Shown: positions 22,101-35,518, counted from the stretch's first letter. The stretch: DNA of 64,000 bases from Hyaloperonospora brassicae (GCA_947650285.1 CANTFL010000003.1:186001-250000); one strand, 5' to 3'. Notes: generated by a model not told the origin, from the sequence alone. Translations and numbers: made by a program.

Positions 22101-24900
22101 AGACCCTTGATCAGTCAAGAAGCGCAACTCGGGTAATTTGAAATATCTATGATAATGCAATTCGTTGGCATCCCGTTGAAGGTGAAGGTTAAAAATCACA
22201 TGACGCAGCGGAGTCTTGTGGCGATCCCCACTAGTTGATTTGTCGAAAATTCGGGCATACTGATGAAATACCAAAAACGGCGATGGATTCAGATAGGATG
22301 CGAATGCCAAAGTAGAGGTAAAGAGATGCACATTTTGCACCATAAGACCGATGTAAAGACTACGCGTACAATCGTGACTGTCATGTCTTTCCGAGTGATA
22401 GATTTGCCGACGGATCTTTAATCCATAGATTGAAGTTCCAATGAAAGCAGCCCTAGATAGTTATGACCGCAGCCAGATCATGTTCGAGATCAATGAAGTG
22501 GTCTAGAAATTTTTGCTTGAAAGATACAACCCATCTTCGACCGTTTCACCCGTTAGTGATGAAAAGATCATTGCGTACACTCTTTTCCTGGTAGAAGCCC
22601 CAGCTGCAAGTTATGTTATGGTGTATGTGTCCTTAAATTAAGTTTTGGAATGTCCTAACTCAATATTAGCGCAAATCGAAAATCATTTACTTCTCGATCA
22701 ATGAAGCCCCTGAAAAGACCCCCGGCGGGGTGCCTGAACGCGTCTGGTACGCTTTCAGCACAGATATCTATTCATAGTCGTTATTTTCTTTCTAACACTA
22801 CTAAGTACTCGCCCCTACTTAAATGTCAACGGATGCGCGGCAGAGTTGGCACGAATCGATGACGCCTTGTCGGAGGAGTTTGTTGAAGGTTGGAAAATGA
22901 AGCGTGTGAAGCTAGTAGTAAGCCTTAAGATGAATTTTATTTTGTGTCTTTTCTTTTACCGATCATACATACGTTCCATTTTCTTTGACTGCTACTGTAA
23001 ACTAATCATTGCTGTAGTTGTTGAGAGCAGATTCGTCGACGACTCGGTAGCTGTCAGCAAGAGCAGGATAGGCGACTAGGGATAGAGCGCACGGTTGATC
23101 AGACGTGCCACACATTGCGAGCGAAGATTGCAGGTTTGGATAGTGAGATTGGGTGGGTAAGTAAGAGCGAAAACTTGCGATGCAACAGTCTGCCAACCAA
23201 CATAGGAAAGCATTCGTAGTATCCTTGTATGAACCGAAATTTTTAATAGTGGTCGCAAACTATTTTTTCATCCCGTGCCATAATCCTATTCTCCCTGTAT
23301 ACAATTTAAATTTTTAAAAGCAGGAAACATGGACTATTGAGAACTCACTACCCTGCAGTAGGGTGCTGGTGTGCACCAAACACTTTGACCTGAAGCTTTA
23401 ACTTTTCGTCCTACCGGCATCCGAAGTGCATTTTATCTTACAACAGCTCTATAGCTTAAGTAGAAAGGCATATTGAGGAGGGGTGACAACAATATACTTT
23501 TCTACTTTATCCGCAAAGCTTTTGTTATATATATATATATATCACTTTCAAATTTAATAAAGTCGCCTTTCTCTGGCACATATTGTCGCACATATACGCG
23601 CGTGAATACGTAAGATTCCCGCGACGAAGTATATGCGCAAGATACACATCATTGTTAACCGACAGAAGATGACAGGATCAGTTCAAGGTCCTGTGACAGA
23701 TGAGACCTACGAAGTCCACGGAAAATGGTGCGATTTGTCAAAGTAAGCGGATGCACCTCCAGAAAGACGGTAGATAAGGAGTCCACTACTCTGTACGTCC
23801 ATCAGAGACAGGCTGCAAGAAAAATTTGATTCGAATACGGTTGCGTGAACCTCTGCAATGCGTGCTTCTATCGCTAAGTTCGATGAAGACCTCAACTAAT
23901 GTAATAACGAAAGCGCCTACCCTACGTGCAGTGAACGGAAGACCCGGGTGTAATGTGTGCCGATGCATGATGGACGAGAATTCGTACGAGTGAAGATCAG
24001 GCCTTACAGCTAAAAAGACTTCGTCCCAGCTCAAGCAGGAGCTTTAAAGACAGCATCATTAAGCAGAATAGCCCGAAGAATAGATACGTTGATCGCAGGA
24101 ACCTACTGTAACACACAAGTATCAGCTTTGAACTCGTAAAGGCTGGCTGCGAAGTTTCGGGATTTGATGTGCCTATTCATAATTAAGTAATTTGGCTGTA
24201 CCAACTTTATACTCCATTCAATTCCTTGACTCGGATCTTCGACACGCGCCCCCGTTTCCAGAGCTTTTGACTAGTACACGGTGCATCGTGGATGCATAGC
24301 AGTGAAGAGTCGATGGTCCGCGGGCATCGAGGACGGGCACATCCAATAAATTCAAGGTGATGACGGATATCGCTGGTTTTTACCTCCCACTGATCGGAAC
24401 TGGTTTTGAATACTGTCACGCAGCAGGTATTATATATGATTCTGGATGTCGGACACAAAAATTCGTGTTCTATTCCCATCCCCACCATCACTGCGTTCCT
24501 TGGCCGTCGCCACGACGATCACCTGCAGCCACACGATAACAATATTCCGCCCCACTATCAGGATAAATACCGGTCAAGTTGACTTCGTATTACCGCCACT
24601 AAGGCAGAGATTGTAAGTATTCATTCGCTTTGATCCTTGGCAGCGAGCGGCGGTGCGTCCATGGTTTTAATTGTATGATTTTACGCCAATGATCTTTTAG
24701 ACTATTAGGTCTACACTTTCTATAGATTTTTATTCACTACTCTCGATGATGCTAAGCAGAAAATAAACAAACCTTGTAGTGAGTCCTCGTTGTGTCATGG
24801 ATGCAAAGAGAAGATGCTAAGCATTTTTGAGACTGCTTAAGGCACGTGCGTGTTGGAATATGCTTATACTTCACTGTAAAAGTAAACCGATTGAGCTACT
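19150..24900. other. Gene-poor tract, no recognisable gene
   Basis: There are no credible long ORFs. The minus strand between 24030 and 23780 reads WDEVFLAVRPDLHSYEFSSI and onward for 82 codons, which could be the C-terminal end of the LINE remnant upstream, but I cannot confirm it. A TA dinucleotide run lies at 23524-23542. The rest looks like decayed repeat DNA. Confidence 0.5.
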
Positions 24901-25499
24901 ATCCGATGATTTCTGAAAAGAAAGTGAATCGTCAGGCCCATTAGTAATCGGCTCGGCATTGGCTACATCAACATTTACGAGACGACTTAGACGCGGAATT
25001 CGAGCTTAATTTGGAATCGTAATGCTCCATTATGAGTAGCGTGTGTCCGGTATTGTAATGGACTGAGAGGAACGACGCTGTATTTGTCAAAAATCAGACA
25101 ACTACTCTACACAGCGTCACATGTATATGGAGGATTGATAACAGGCATCTTACCACCAAAACGCGAACATCAAGGTCCGTACTCGGTTGGAATCGGGGAT
25201 CTCATGCATGCCTGAGTCAACCTATTCACTCTTGTTCCTCGGTTATGGACATCCTGACAGGAGACAGTCACGACAAGCCACCGGATTTAAAGCTATTGTT
25301 CCATGCTTGAAATTTACAGAAGCCTTGTGCATAGGCGTATATCAATAGACGGACATGAATTCTTTTCAGGCTATTTGTCGTCTCTTCTAGTCTCACAGTT
25401 TTTATACCTGTAATTTTGCAGTAGACGGATATACGTGTTGCAGAGATTGAGTCAATTTTAGCAGACTAGGCTAAAATATTGATTGGCCGATCGAAATCA

Positions 25500-26100
25500 T
25501 TGAATAATTAAGGCGTCAAAGATATAAGTTTGAATCCTCTGAGAATAGAGTCGAGTCGTCAACAAAGTTGAAAAGGTATGCAACCCCCTTATAGGCCCAT
25601 GTACCAACATTCTAAACAAATTGGAAACCTGAAGAAAAGCATCACCTAGTAATTTAAATACAACGAGAAATTACGCGGTGATATTGACAACGTTGACAAT
25701 TTCCAAAACAAACCTGAAAAAAGTTAGATGGGGTTTTTATCGACAGCAAAAAGTCCTATCGTTTCTGTGTTAGTTTATTAAATCTATATAAATGTTCGAG
25801 TAAACTTTAAGTACCTGAAGTTGCAAACAAAGCATAGCGATCCACTGTGTCCTACGCCTTCTGAAATTCAAGCGAGAGAAATAAAGCGTTAATTTTTTTT
25901 ACTGGAATATTACCATTATCATCCGCGGAAGTAACATTCATCTCCATCTTTAAAAGCTGACGAATAGATCTGTAACGAATAGTTCTGCTTGCCACTCATC
26001 GATGATACAAGAAGAACTCGCTGGAGATCAAAGTTCAGCACCTTATCAAAACGTATCGACTACATTTGCAGCAACTAGATCGAAAGATGGTCAAGTATGT
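25500..26100 (-). pseudogene. LINE (non-LTR) reverse transcriptase remnant
   Basis: On the minus strand, near 25885-25815, one frame reads FLSLEFQKA-stop-DTVDRYALF. This matches the L1-type RT block LDFxKAYDxVDR, with the Tyr codon turned into TAG. About 250 bp further on, near 25585-25535, the sequence reads AYLFNFVDDSTLFSEDSNLY, the RT catalytic box (usually FADDTxLF). Spacing and order fit L1-like elements. Stops and frameshifts abound. Endonuclease and RNase H domains are not recognisable, so the true extent (perhaps 23.8-27 kb) is unknown. Confidence 0.6.
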
Positions 26101-27166
26101 CTAGCAAAACAACCTTCTTTCTTAGCGAATATTATAGTTCCTTTAGGAAAAAGTTGATGTGTTAGCACTGCGTAATTTTTTTGTTGCTCGCCTACCAAAT
26201 ACGACATGACCAGTAGAGCAGACATGTCTTGATAGAAACTGAATATCAGTCCATTCGGTCTGGCAGCGATGTGTCGGCTTATATAGTCTATGTATTGGAG
26301 GGATTCGGTCGTAGGGAATCATTTACTAGCACTCCCTAATGGTAGATCGGCCTGGTAATGTAGGAATCATCTCGATCCTGTATGAGAACATTCTTGTCCG
26401 GGTGAATACTCTACGGACCAAAAATAATGGATGTCTCGTCTCCATTAAACTTTATGATTCAGCGATCCTTCAACTTAGATGAATATGTACCGCTTAGGCT
26501 TGACCATTCCGTTAAATCAGTCTTGATTTCGTTACGTCGATACACGGTCACGGATCAAGGTAAAGATAGCAAAGATACAACAGATTTGTGTTAGAGGAAG
26601 GTTTCATGCATAACAAGCCATTTGATTCTCATAAAGAAGCCGTGTCTATGAGTCAACAGCTCAAAAGGATATGGCCTTCATTTTAAGGTATTAATCGATG
26701 AAACGAATCAGCATCATATAGTGCTTAAATTCTACGTCTTAACAAGGCTTGACATTTCGTTACAATATCTGAGACACCTTAATAAGGAACGTGTTTCTTA
26801 CAGATTAATTGGTGATCTGACGTTTAATTACAAATTAAGGTGGGGCAAATTCCTCCTTTAATTTATAGAAGTAAGGTTTTAAAATATACTTGAATTAAAC
26901 TCGAAACGTACATTTGGTAAGTGAAACGACTTGGATGAGTGGCACTCCATACGGTGATCGTACATAATCGTAGTTACCATTTATCGTGTATTACCGTTAT
27001 AGTAATTGCTACTGTGTGTCTTTTGTAAACAAACGGTAGAACCTCCGTTCCCGGTTCCTAGAAATATTACGAATTTGGTCCGTATCCCACCATGGGTGGA
27101 CGACAGGGCAGTTGACTGTCGTCCTTCACTCTCGTATTGATCTTACCACCCACATTGAGCGTACCG
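26100..27166. other. No gene seen; strong hairpin near the right end
   Basis: No coding signal beyond possible LINE decay. At about 27090-27120 lies an inverted repeat GGACGACAG-n9-CTGTCGTCC, preceded by CCACC-atg-GGTGG. This resembles the hairpin-rich sequence of the gypsy elements and may be their internal remnant next to the LTR at 27167. Confidence 0.4.
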
Positions 27167-27609
27167 TGTAGCGGGGAATAAATAGCTACGCACTGAAAAC
27201 AGTGCGTAGAAAGCTCCCGCTGACTGTATTGAGAATTAGTGCCCTGTTAAATGGCGTACAATGTAAGACTTAGAGGAAGGCTTAAGAATGAACGACAAAG
27301 CTTAGTAAAAGAAAAGAAAACACTGCACGAACATGCATAAGTCCAAATTTCGTCTTGCCTTATTAGTCCTAACTTAATTTGAATAATGCCAAAGCATGTG
27401 TAGTGGCATCTACTCACCACCCATTGCGCGTGTCTAGCAGTGATTGGAGGGTTGATACAATGGATGTATCAACCAATGAGCAGACCCTTGGGTCAATGCA
27501 ACAATATCACTGAACTTAGTGATAATGTATGTATAATAGTGGACTTAGTATTCACTTATCTCATATTGTCATACATGATAATATTTAGTAACAGGCTCAT
27601 CCTGTTACG
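27167..27609 (+). repeat. LTR of a third gypsy-like family (LTR-3 copy A)
   Basis: It starts TGTAGCGGGG, is 443 bp long, and resembles 48894-49336 (also 443 bp). The flanks TACCG (27162-27166) and TACCA (27610-27614) look like a target duplication with one change. Internal palindromes include CTACGCACTG-aaaa-CAGTGCGTAG and GGTTGATACA-atgga-TGTATCAACC. No internal region is attached, so it is a probable solo LTR. Confidence 0.7.
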
Positions 27610-27733
27610 TACCAAGGTATAGTCAAAATTTGACGTCACCCAAAAACTCAAGTATGTAAAGTGCGCACCAAAGGAAGCGTATCTTACATAGAGCGAATCC
27701 AACGATTAAACTCTATACTACAGTCATATATGT

Positions 27734-28035
27734 TGTTACAAATTTGCCTCGGCATGAGTGTTCGCAAACGAGCTCGTAGCTCGAGCGGTATCATGTGGCA
27801 GCACCATGCGAAAAGTCGCTGGTTCGATATCCAGTGACCGCAATAAAAAGGTAAAATCATCGGGTTCTGGTGTGCCGGGGTTCACCAGCACTGTCATACC
27901 AGACAGTGACGTTCCTATGTTTAGTACGTTTATGTGTTTGCTATATGCTACTATCTGAATTAGAAACGTACGACTAGACGAACAGTTTGCGATATTTTTT
28001 CGTGCGACGGACGATTTAAAATTTCCACTGGTTCT
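27734..28035 (+). repeat. copia-2 5' LTR
   Basis: It begins TGTTACAAATTTGCC. The stretch from GGCATGAGTG to GTGTTTG is nearly identical to 31850-32046. The last 60-80 bp have diverged from the other LTR, so the 3' boundary is approximate. Short ORFs inside it are not genes. Confidence 0.75.
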
Positions 28036-28660
28036 CTCTACAAAGGGCTCGTGTGATGCATGGTTACGTCTGGAAGGAAGCTACGAGAAGAAGAGTTTGG
28101 CGAATAAGCTCTTCCTTTGTCGCCGTTTCTTCACGACAATTATGGTAGAAGGTGATTACGTGCTGGAGCATTAACCGACTCAATACTCTGGTGGGGCAAC
28201 TCGACGCAGTCGGTGGTCCGGTCAGTGAGGACTATTTGGTCATTACGCTTCTGGCGAGCCCTGGCAAGTCGTACTAGTTACTAATTACAACTTTGGTGTC
28301 GAGATCCGACTCGCTGTCGTCGTAACTATTGACGTCTCGGCTAATGCACGAAGACATGGAGCGCAAGGATCAAGGTGGGGGAATCGAGCCCCGCACGGTC
28401 AAGCTTGAGCTTTCATGTCCAGAGATGGTAAATGCAAGGATCGGCCGGCTAAGAAGACCGGAGATTGCCACAATTTTAAAAAGCAAGGACATTGGATTGC
28501 GCAATGCCCCTCATGCATCCATAAAAATGCTAAACGGCACAAGTTCCGGCGTGCAAAATTGCACAAGAACCGGAGCTTGGCGATCACCTTTTCTCGGGAG
28601 GCAGTGGAAAGTCCAAGTCGAGTCACATGTGACTGGTCGACTCAGGTGTGACACCGCATT
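28036..28660 (+). pseudogene. copia-2 gag (UBN2-type) remnant with damaged zinc knuckle
   Basis: Gag reads DAWLRLEGSYEKKSLANKLF, then VGQLDAVGGPVSEDYLVITL, then SRLMHEDMERKDQGG. These are blocks of the UBN2/copia Gag. After a frameshift near 28400 the zinc knuckle reads CHNFKKQGHWIAQC, where the second ligand Cys of C-x2-C is replaced by Phe. A protease start (STQV region) follows near 28640. Confidence 0.65.
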
Positions 28661-31600
28661 TGCTGCGGTATCGTCTGCTGCTGCGATGCAGCACATGACA
28701 AGTTGTAAAGCGTTTATGAGGAGCTACAAGGGATTCGTATCAAAAGATGTACATCTTGCTGATGCTAGTGTTGTACAAGCAATTGAAAAAGGTGACATTG
28801 TCATGTCAAAGAGGGCTCGTCAGGGAGTCAAGAAGGGTGTGATCACTAATGTGTGGCATATTCCAAAGCTGTATCGAAAGTTAGAATCCGTTGGAAGATT
28901 TATCAAGTACTTTGGGTCTGTCACCTTTGAATCCGATGGCTGCTTCGCGAATGCGAAGGGTTTAAGTGGAAACTCGGAGCCCTTGAAGGAAATGAATTGT
29001 TCAAGCTTTGTATGAAACCGGAGCTTCCTGACAAATTATAGGTCCGACGAGGTTCAAACGAGACGACACATCCTACCTTTGGCATCTTCGACTTGGTCTC
29101 ATTAGACATGGCGGTCTAAATGCCATCGTCAGGATCGACTACGGCAGCCGAAATGGCATGAAGTAGGTGCAGAAGTGGATGTTTTGTGTAGGGTTTGCCC
29201 TTGGCAAGCAAACAAGTGTGAGCTATATGCCCTAGTCCCCCGACCGAGCAAGTATCTTGATGGGGGTCATTCACAGCGATGTATGTGGCCCCATAAAACT
29301 CCTACCTTTAGTGGCAAACAGTATTTCGTGGGTTTTACTGACGAATAATCGCACATTTGTGCGGTGTATCCGCTTCAAAACAAATTTGAAGTAGTGACCG
29401 AGTTCGCTTATTATGTCGCGTTGACAAAAACCCAAACTGGCAAACGTGTGAAGACTCTTTGGTGCGATAATGGTTGCGAGTACACTTCCAGTACGATGTA
29501 CAAGTTCTGTGCGGACCATGGTATCATGCAAAAATTTACGCTGACTTACACTCTTCAATCAATCGGTGTCGCCGAGTGGACGAATCGGACTTTGGTAAAA
29601 AGATTTCGTTGTATGATGGAACCTGACGAGTTAGCCAAGTCGTATTGGGGTGAGGCAGTCATGACTGCTATCTTCTTACGTCGTATCTGTCCAACTCGTT
29701 CTACAAGCCACGGCAAGTCACCTTAAGAGGTATGGAGTGGTCAGAAAACCTTACGTACTGACCTAAAGGTTTTTGGATGCCATGCATACGTGCATGTGCC
29801 CAAGCCAAAGCGGCCCAAGCTCGATGCAAGATCTATTCAGTGTCGGTTTATTGGATCCTCCGACCACGTAAAACCGTACCGGTTTGAGGAGATCAAGAGT
29901 CGTCGTGTATCGGTCACGCGACGCGCAGTTTATGGGTAATGCTTTCGACAGTTGGAGACACGACTTTCTGCAAGATGAAGCCATCGTCGAAGACGAAGCT
30001 TTCATAATGGATGATAATGTACCTATAAAAGAATACTTCTCTCATGACACCAGCAACATGGAAACTGTAGAGGATCCAGTGTATGGTGTTGATGATCCCA
30101 GATGTAAGAGGAACCAACACATATAGTCGCTGGAGGTGCTGTATAACGCTTCTGAGGCAAATCATCGATCTTGATACCTTACCGTGATCGGGATGTCTGC
30201 GACGGCTGATACCAATCACTCTGTTAAAGCTGCTAACGTCGTGGATTCAGTGGGATATTTACCAGCGACATATAAGTCAGCAATGAAATTCAGCGACGTA
30301 GTCAAGTGAATAGAGCTTGTTACTTCGAAATGAATTCCCTTCGTCACAATAAGACCCAGCATCTCGTGCTGCTTTCACCGGGATGAAAGGCAATCGGTAG
30401 CAGATGATATTTTGGGTAAAGAAGGCAAGGATGGAAGAATCGAGCGATATAAAGCGCGTTTAGTAGCTAAAGATTTCTTACAGAAACATAGCATTGACCA
30501 TGACGAGACATTCGCTCCTGTGGCCAAGTTCACATTCATCAGAGTCTTACCCAGCATAATATGAAATTGATATCATATGGTTTGGCAGATGGATGTCAAG
30601 AAATCATTTTTAAAATGTACACCTTGAGGATAATATCTACATAGCGCAGCAAGATGGATACGTTGGTGAAGTCGTTCGGGCTTCGTGTGCCAACCAAAGT
30701 GCTCTCTTCATGGTCTGAAGCAGTCACCACGGGTGTGGAACCAGACCTTCGAAAAGTTTATGCTGGATTTGAAGTGTCAGAAATGCAAGATCGACCATTG
30801 CATTCATATCAAGCGAGATCATGAAAACGTTACTTTTGCGGCGCTGTACGTTGACGATTCGGTCCTCGCAAGCAACAACACCGAAATGAAGTATATGAAA
30901 AGGATGCGCTAAGTGAGAGCTTTGGCATGATAAATCTTGGCGACCTCAAGTATATTTTGGGAAGGAAGTAACTTAAGATCTCTCAGCTGGCACGAATCCC
31001 ATTTTTAGTTTAAATTTGCAAAGGACATTTTTGACAAATTTGGCATGGAAAACATCAATACTGTCAAAACTCCGCAAGAACCAGGACTTAAGCTGACAAG
31101 GTCAATGTGAGTGGATGAATGCAAGCATGATGAAACGATGGCAAATGTGCCGTTTTGCATTGCCGTCGGCTACTTGATGTGCCTTATGATGGGTACACGC
31201 CCATACTTTGCAGCTGCAGATGAAGTGCTTAGTCAATTCTCGGCAGACCCTTATTCAACCCATCGGCGAGCTCTCAATAGGGTCTTCCGTTACATCCAAG
31301 ACACGAGGACATACGAATTTGAGTATCAAGCAACATGCAATGACAAATTGTGCGGCTATTCGGATGCAGACTAGGCTGGAGACGTGAAAGATCGATAAAG
31401 CACAAGCGGGTACGCGTTCGTATTGAATAACGATTGCGTATGATGGAGATGTATAAAACAGAGCACGATGTATATATCGTCTACGGAAGCGGGGTACGTG
31501 GCTTTGAAAGAAGCTTCATAGGAAGCAATTTGGCTGAAGGCACTCTTATGTAAGCTCGGTGAGATGAAGAGCGATGAAGCAGTGAATATTTACGAAGACA

Positions 31601-31780
31601 ATCAAGGTTCCATCGCTTTGGCCAGGAATCCTGAATTTTACAAGCGTTTCAAGCACATTGGCATTCGGTATCACTTATTGCGCGAAAAGTGGCTGAAGGA
31701 ACATTGGTGCTGGAATACCGCTCGAACAAGGACATGAAGATCGACCTGCTCAGAAGCCAATTCCTGCAGTCCAGTTACAG
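28660..31780 (+). pseudogene. copia-2 pol remnant (integrase, RT, RNase H)
   Basis: Pieces in order: GAG-pre-integrase sequence near 28750; integrase core WCDNGCEYTSSTMYKFCADH, then IGVAEWTNRTL, near 29460-29600; and RT fragments with CSLHGLKQSPRVWNQTF and FAALYVDDSVLASNN at 30690-30880, where the catalytic YVDD is intact. RNase H parts follow: RALNRVFRYIQDTRTYEF, ISSTEAGYVALKEAS and NIYEDNQGSIALARNPEF (31260-31640). Stops break every domain. Confidence 0.72.
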
Positions 31781-31835
31781 CATCTACGGAATATCCTGGG
31801 TGTCAATTTGCCACGTTCTCCCGAGGCAAGTGGAC

Positions 31836-32135
31836 TGTTATCAGAAATTCGCCTTGGCATGAGTGGTCGCAAACGAGCTCGTAGCTCGAGCGGTATCATG
31901 TGGTAGCACTATGCGAAAAGTCACTGGTTCGATATCCAGTGACTGCAATAAAAAGGTAAAATCATCGGGTTCTGGTGTGCCGGGGTTCACCAGCACTGTC
32001 ATACCAGACAGTGACGTTCCTATGTTTAGTACGTTTATGTGTTTGTTATATGCACAGTATCGGAGTTGGAAACGTACGGCTAGACTAACAGTACTGCGCG
32101 ACGAGACGACTACTAATGTAAAGTCAGAGAGAATC
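31836..32135 (+). repeat. copia-2 3' LTR
   Basis: It begins TGTTATCAGAAATTCGCC after the purine-containing CCGAGGCAAGTGGAC. The core matches 27750-27950 almost base for base. Confidence 0.75.
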
Positions 32136-34411
32136 TAGTAGGCTTAGAGTAGCAACGGGAGGTGAACGAAGGATCTAAATATATTTACTGTGCATTTTGC
32201 CAAACTTCGATCACTTCCTGATATGTGTACTATCTTGAATTCCATTAATGTATATACCAGCTTACACTTACGGCCTACTCGACAAGGGCGCGCAAGAAGA
32301 CGGGAACTTGCTTCTGCAACGCAACGAGAGAACATCTTACTTCGGAGCAAGGATTCTGCCGTACGGCAACATGCTAGCTATAAGGAACACGCCGCTAAAT
32401 GGCGTATCCAAGCATCGATTTACGTGAGAGGAGACCGTCCAATCGCTCCTTATATGTTACCGAAGGCGTGTGCTTGCGTAGTGCGAGTACAGCTTTGTAA
32501 AGGCCTAGCTTCATTATCAGCCATTTCAAATGCAAAAGTGAAGACACGTACACTGAAAGTTTCACGTCTAATTTTTGCGTAAGAATCGCGCACATTTGAA
32601 CACAAGATGTTGCTACGTGCAAGACTAAATTTGTCTAGTGGTCACGATTTGCATATACTACGTTGTTGATCTACTAGAATCAGATCTAATTACAAAATGT
32701 ATAATGACGATCAGGTCGCCACTCACTGGGCACGTCTGTCATTGGCAGTGGCTGGGTTGGATGACATGATGGCCTACATCAGCCACTTCGCAACGTGTTG
32801 TCGACTGCTGCTGAATGTTACGTTCTCTGATGTAATCTTGTTGGATATTATCCGCAAAGACAATTTTGTATCATTGTCTGCGAAGATGATCTTCCAAGTG
32901 ACATTCACACAATTGCAAAGGTCGTGCGACGGGCTCACCCTGTGACACAGGACCCCAATGTTGCATCACGGGACAGTGAAAATAAAGTACTGATTTGATT
33001 CCACTATGTACCTACAGCTCGTGCTTGTGACTCAACCATCACCTCTGCGTCAAATTAGTAGTGTCCACATGGCTAGACGTTTGTGGACGTATTGGCAATT
33101 ACATCGGGCAGAGCCCATTGCGCTTTGTCTCGTGATACAGGGATTGACGTCATCACGACACACATGGCTGCACTGGTCGAGATGGCCGGGGTCATGGTGT
33201 ATCAGGTGTCTAAGAGGCTGCCGTTCGCATCGAAACAGATGGGCGAACCTGTGCGGTGGAAACGCATTGTGATGAGAGGGACAGACTCCTGTTTGGCTTA
33301 CCTCAACCTTGATCACGAGTGAGGGAGACCAAGCGTGGATCCGAACACGAACAGAAATTACACGAATTACGTTGCGTCGGCTATTAAGGTATCCTGCTGA
33401 GCGAACTGTTCGATCGTGTAGACGATACAGTCGATAGATTGGGTGTCAACGAATCGAAGAACTTTTGCTAAACTGGCACAACTCATAGATGCGATGAGCA
33501 CGACGATGAGCACTAGTGAGACCGGCAAGACGGCATTCGAATTTGATATGCGCTGCCATCGGCGCTGCTTCCTGCGACGCGTGTTATCGACCAAAGCAGC
33601 CTTTTGACAGCAATAAGACGAAACAACGGCAGCGGTAGAATATGGCGTACCTAACGTCCGTGAGTATATTCGATCGAGTGTTTGCAGCGTATATTCTTCC
33701 GAATGCTAACGATACCATCAAAAGCGCACAGAATGCTATTGTTGTGGTGACCTTCGTCCAAAACGTAGCGATGACTGGACTACTGAGATCAGTCATCACG
33801 GTATGCCTAAAAGAAGTCAAACGGTCTTTGCCATGCGTAGCGAACGTGGCTTTGACGTGAACTGGTCACTAATCCACTTCTGCGGTAGACAACAGCACTA
33901 GAAAGGATCATTCACGAACTTTTACGATCGCATATCAGTCTAAGTCGAATGCTCGATCTGCCCGTTGCAATAAGTCATGGTTGTTTGGACATGCGTTTGA
34001 CACGAATGATGACGATTACTGGTTTCATGATGGCGGTCGTGCAGGCAATCGTCACGCAAATCTTTGTCTCAGTGAGAAGAGTTCGTATCGTCAGCAAAAA
34101 GCATCTTCTGCACAAAATACCACTGGGTCATACCGCTAGAAAGAGCGTGGGTGAATCATAGCATGTCATGGGTACGCCCGCACACGACTTGCGAGCTCAG
34201 TCTCAGTGACTTACGCACTCCATTATCCTTTCGGTCTGAACCCAGCAACCAAGCCGGTAGGAAGAGACATGGATCTTCCGTAAAGGAGTCTCACAGCATG
34301 CTGGATCCACGATTTTGTGGCTCATGGCGATCTCTGCTCGGAATGTGACAAGAATCTTGTGGCCGGTATCCTAACTCACGCAAAAATGACTTGTGAGCCA
34401 ACCGGCCATGA
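32136..34411. other. No gene recognised between copia-2 and the SET remnant
   Basis: Only short ORFs are present. Minus-strand frames at 33820-33367 contain hydrophobic stretches but use non-ATG starts. The plus strand near 34260-34400 has VAHGDLCSECDKNL with Cys pairs, possibly an upstream part of the SET remnant. Confidence 0.4.
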
Positions 34412-35172
34412 ATGAGGTCGGAAATGGCTCATTGTGCGACACGTCGGCATCTTACAACTTTGGGTGGGCATATGTTGGAAGAGGCTCTGGACATGCAGCA
34501 AAAAGAGCCACGGTGTCGTGATTACCATCACCACGAGCGCCACGCGTACGACGTGATATCAGATGTTGTAGCAGTGGAAACCGTGTCGCGAAGGTCGCAG
34601 TGGCGCAGCAATGAACTGAGATTCCACGGTCGCACATCTGACCAGTAGGACTTTGCATCCGCACTGGTAGCGACCGGATCTCATTGGCACGTCAACTGCG
34701 AGCACGTTGGCTGCGACGAATCTTGTAGTTGCGGTTCCAAAGCATCCCAAGGAGATCGTCTGGCAATGCTCCTACAAATCAATGGACGCGCGCGTATTCC
34801 TCAGGACAAAAAGTATGGGCTCGAGGCTGTGGCTGTAGGCAATGACGCTGCATCGTCTTGCACGTAGACACGATACGGCGGAATCGACGACACTACGCGG
34901 CCACAATGGCAACCGCGTCTCCATCTATGTCGTTGCCTGCTTCGCGGTCGATCCGGCCTCATCGCTTGCTTCTCATCGGTACGTGCCACTGCAACAGGCG
35001 AGTCGTCAAAGCATGCTCGAATGGTGCTCGGAATCGAAAGGCTCGCCTCCTGAGCATGCAACCCATTGCTACCTACACCCGTATCTGCTATACAACGAGT
35101 AAGGCCAGCACGAAGGTGAGGCGTCAAAAGACGCCTCCCACTCAGCCCATCGTCAGTAGCAGCAGCATCTAG
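34412..35172 (+). pseudogene. SET-domain protein remnant
   Basis: One plus-strand frame stays open from 34412 to 34869 except for a TAG at 34646. It reads CEHVGCDESCSCGSK, like a Cys-rich pre-SET/AWS segment, then KKYGLEAVAVGND, like the KGYGLxAxxxI motif that opens SET domains. After a further stop the same frame gives RYGGIDDTT where SET has EYxGE(I/V). In a shifted frame EHA-(T/C)-(N)PIATYTRICYTT matches the NHxCxPN motif. SET proteins methylate histone lysines. The frame breaks and the lost GE make this non-functional. The call rests on motif order only. Confidence 0.45.
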
Positions 35173-35518
35173 ACGTCAGTCGTTGTCGTAACCGTTGCTC
35201 TCGAGCGCCTGTGCGTAGCGTACAGTCGTCTCCCGACCTGAGACAAAGGTCCAAATGAGTGTGCGTGCGTCTCCGTGGCACGCTGGACAGGCTCACGATC
35301 GTGCTGGTGGCACTAGTTCCACCCAGAGAACAAAACGGTAAGTACCTGGTCACAAGCACCTCAAACCGATCCTACCATCAACAAGGCACCACCTCCTGTC
35401 TTCAACATGGAGCAAATCATCCACAAAGCCAGTGGCAGAACTGACTCTCTCGACCGACTCCTTTTCTTCGCATCAAGAAGATAAAACCGAGCGGTTCCCG
35501 CAAAGGTAACGGAGACGC

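Larger units (their letters stand above)
27734..32135 (+). mobile_element. Decayed Ty1/copia element (copia-2)
   Basis: Directly repeated termini (27734-about 28035 and 31836-about 32135) flank gag, integrase, RT and RNase H fragments in the standard copia order. Many stops and frameshifts make it non-autonomous. It is a different family from copia-1, because the LTRs and Gag are unrelated. Confidence 0.8.

Noticed and set aside
27758..27958. Short plus frames repeated at 27758 and 31863
   Set aside because: They lie wholly within the copia-2 LTRs; the identity reflects the repeat, not a duplicated gene.
33367..33820. Minus-strand frames with transmembrane-like stretches (possible small membrane or effector protein)
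   Set aside because: The best frame opens with TTG, no ATG precedes the hydrophobic segment, the two frames overlap in different registers, and the region looks like decayed repeat.
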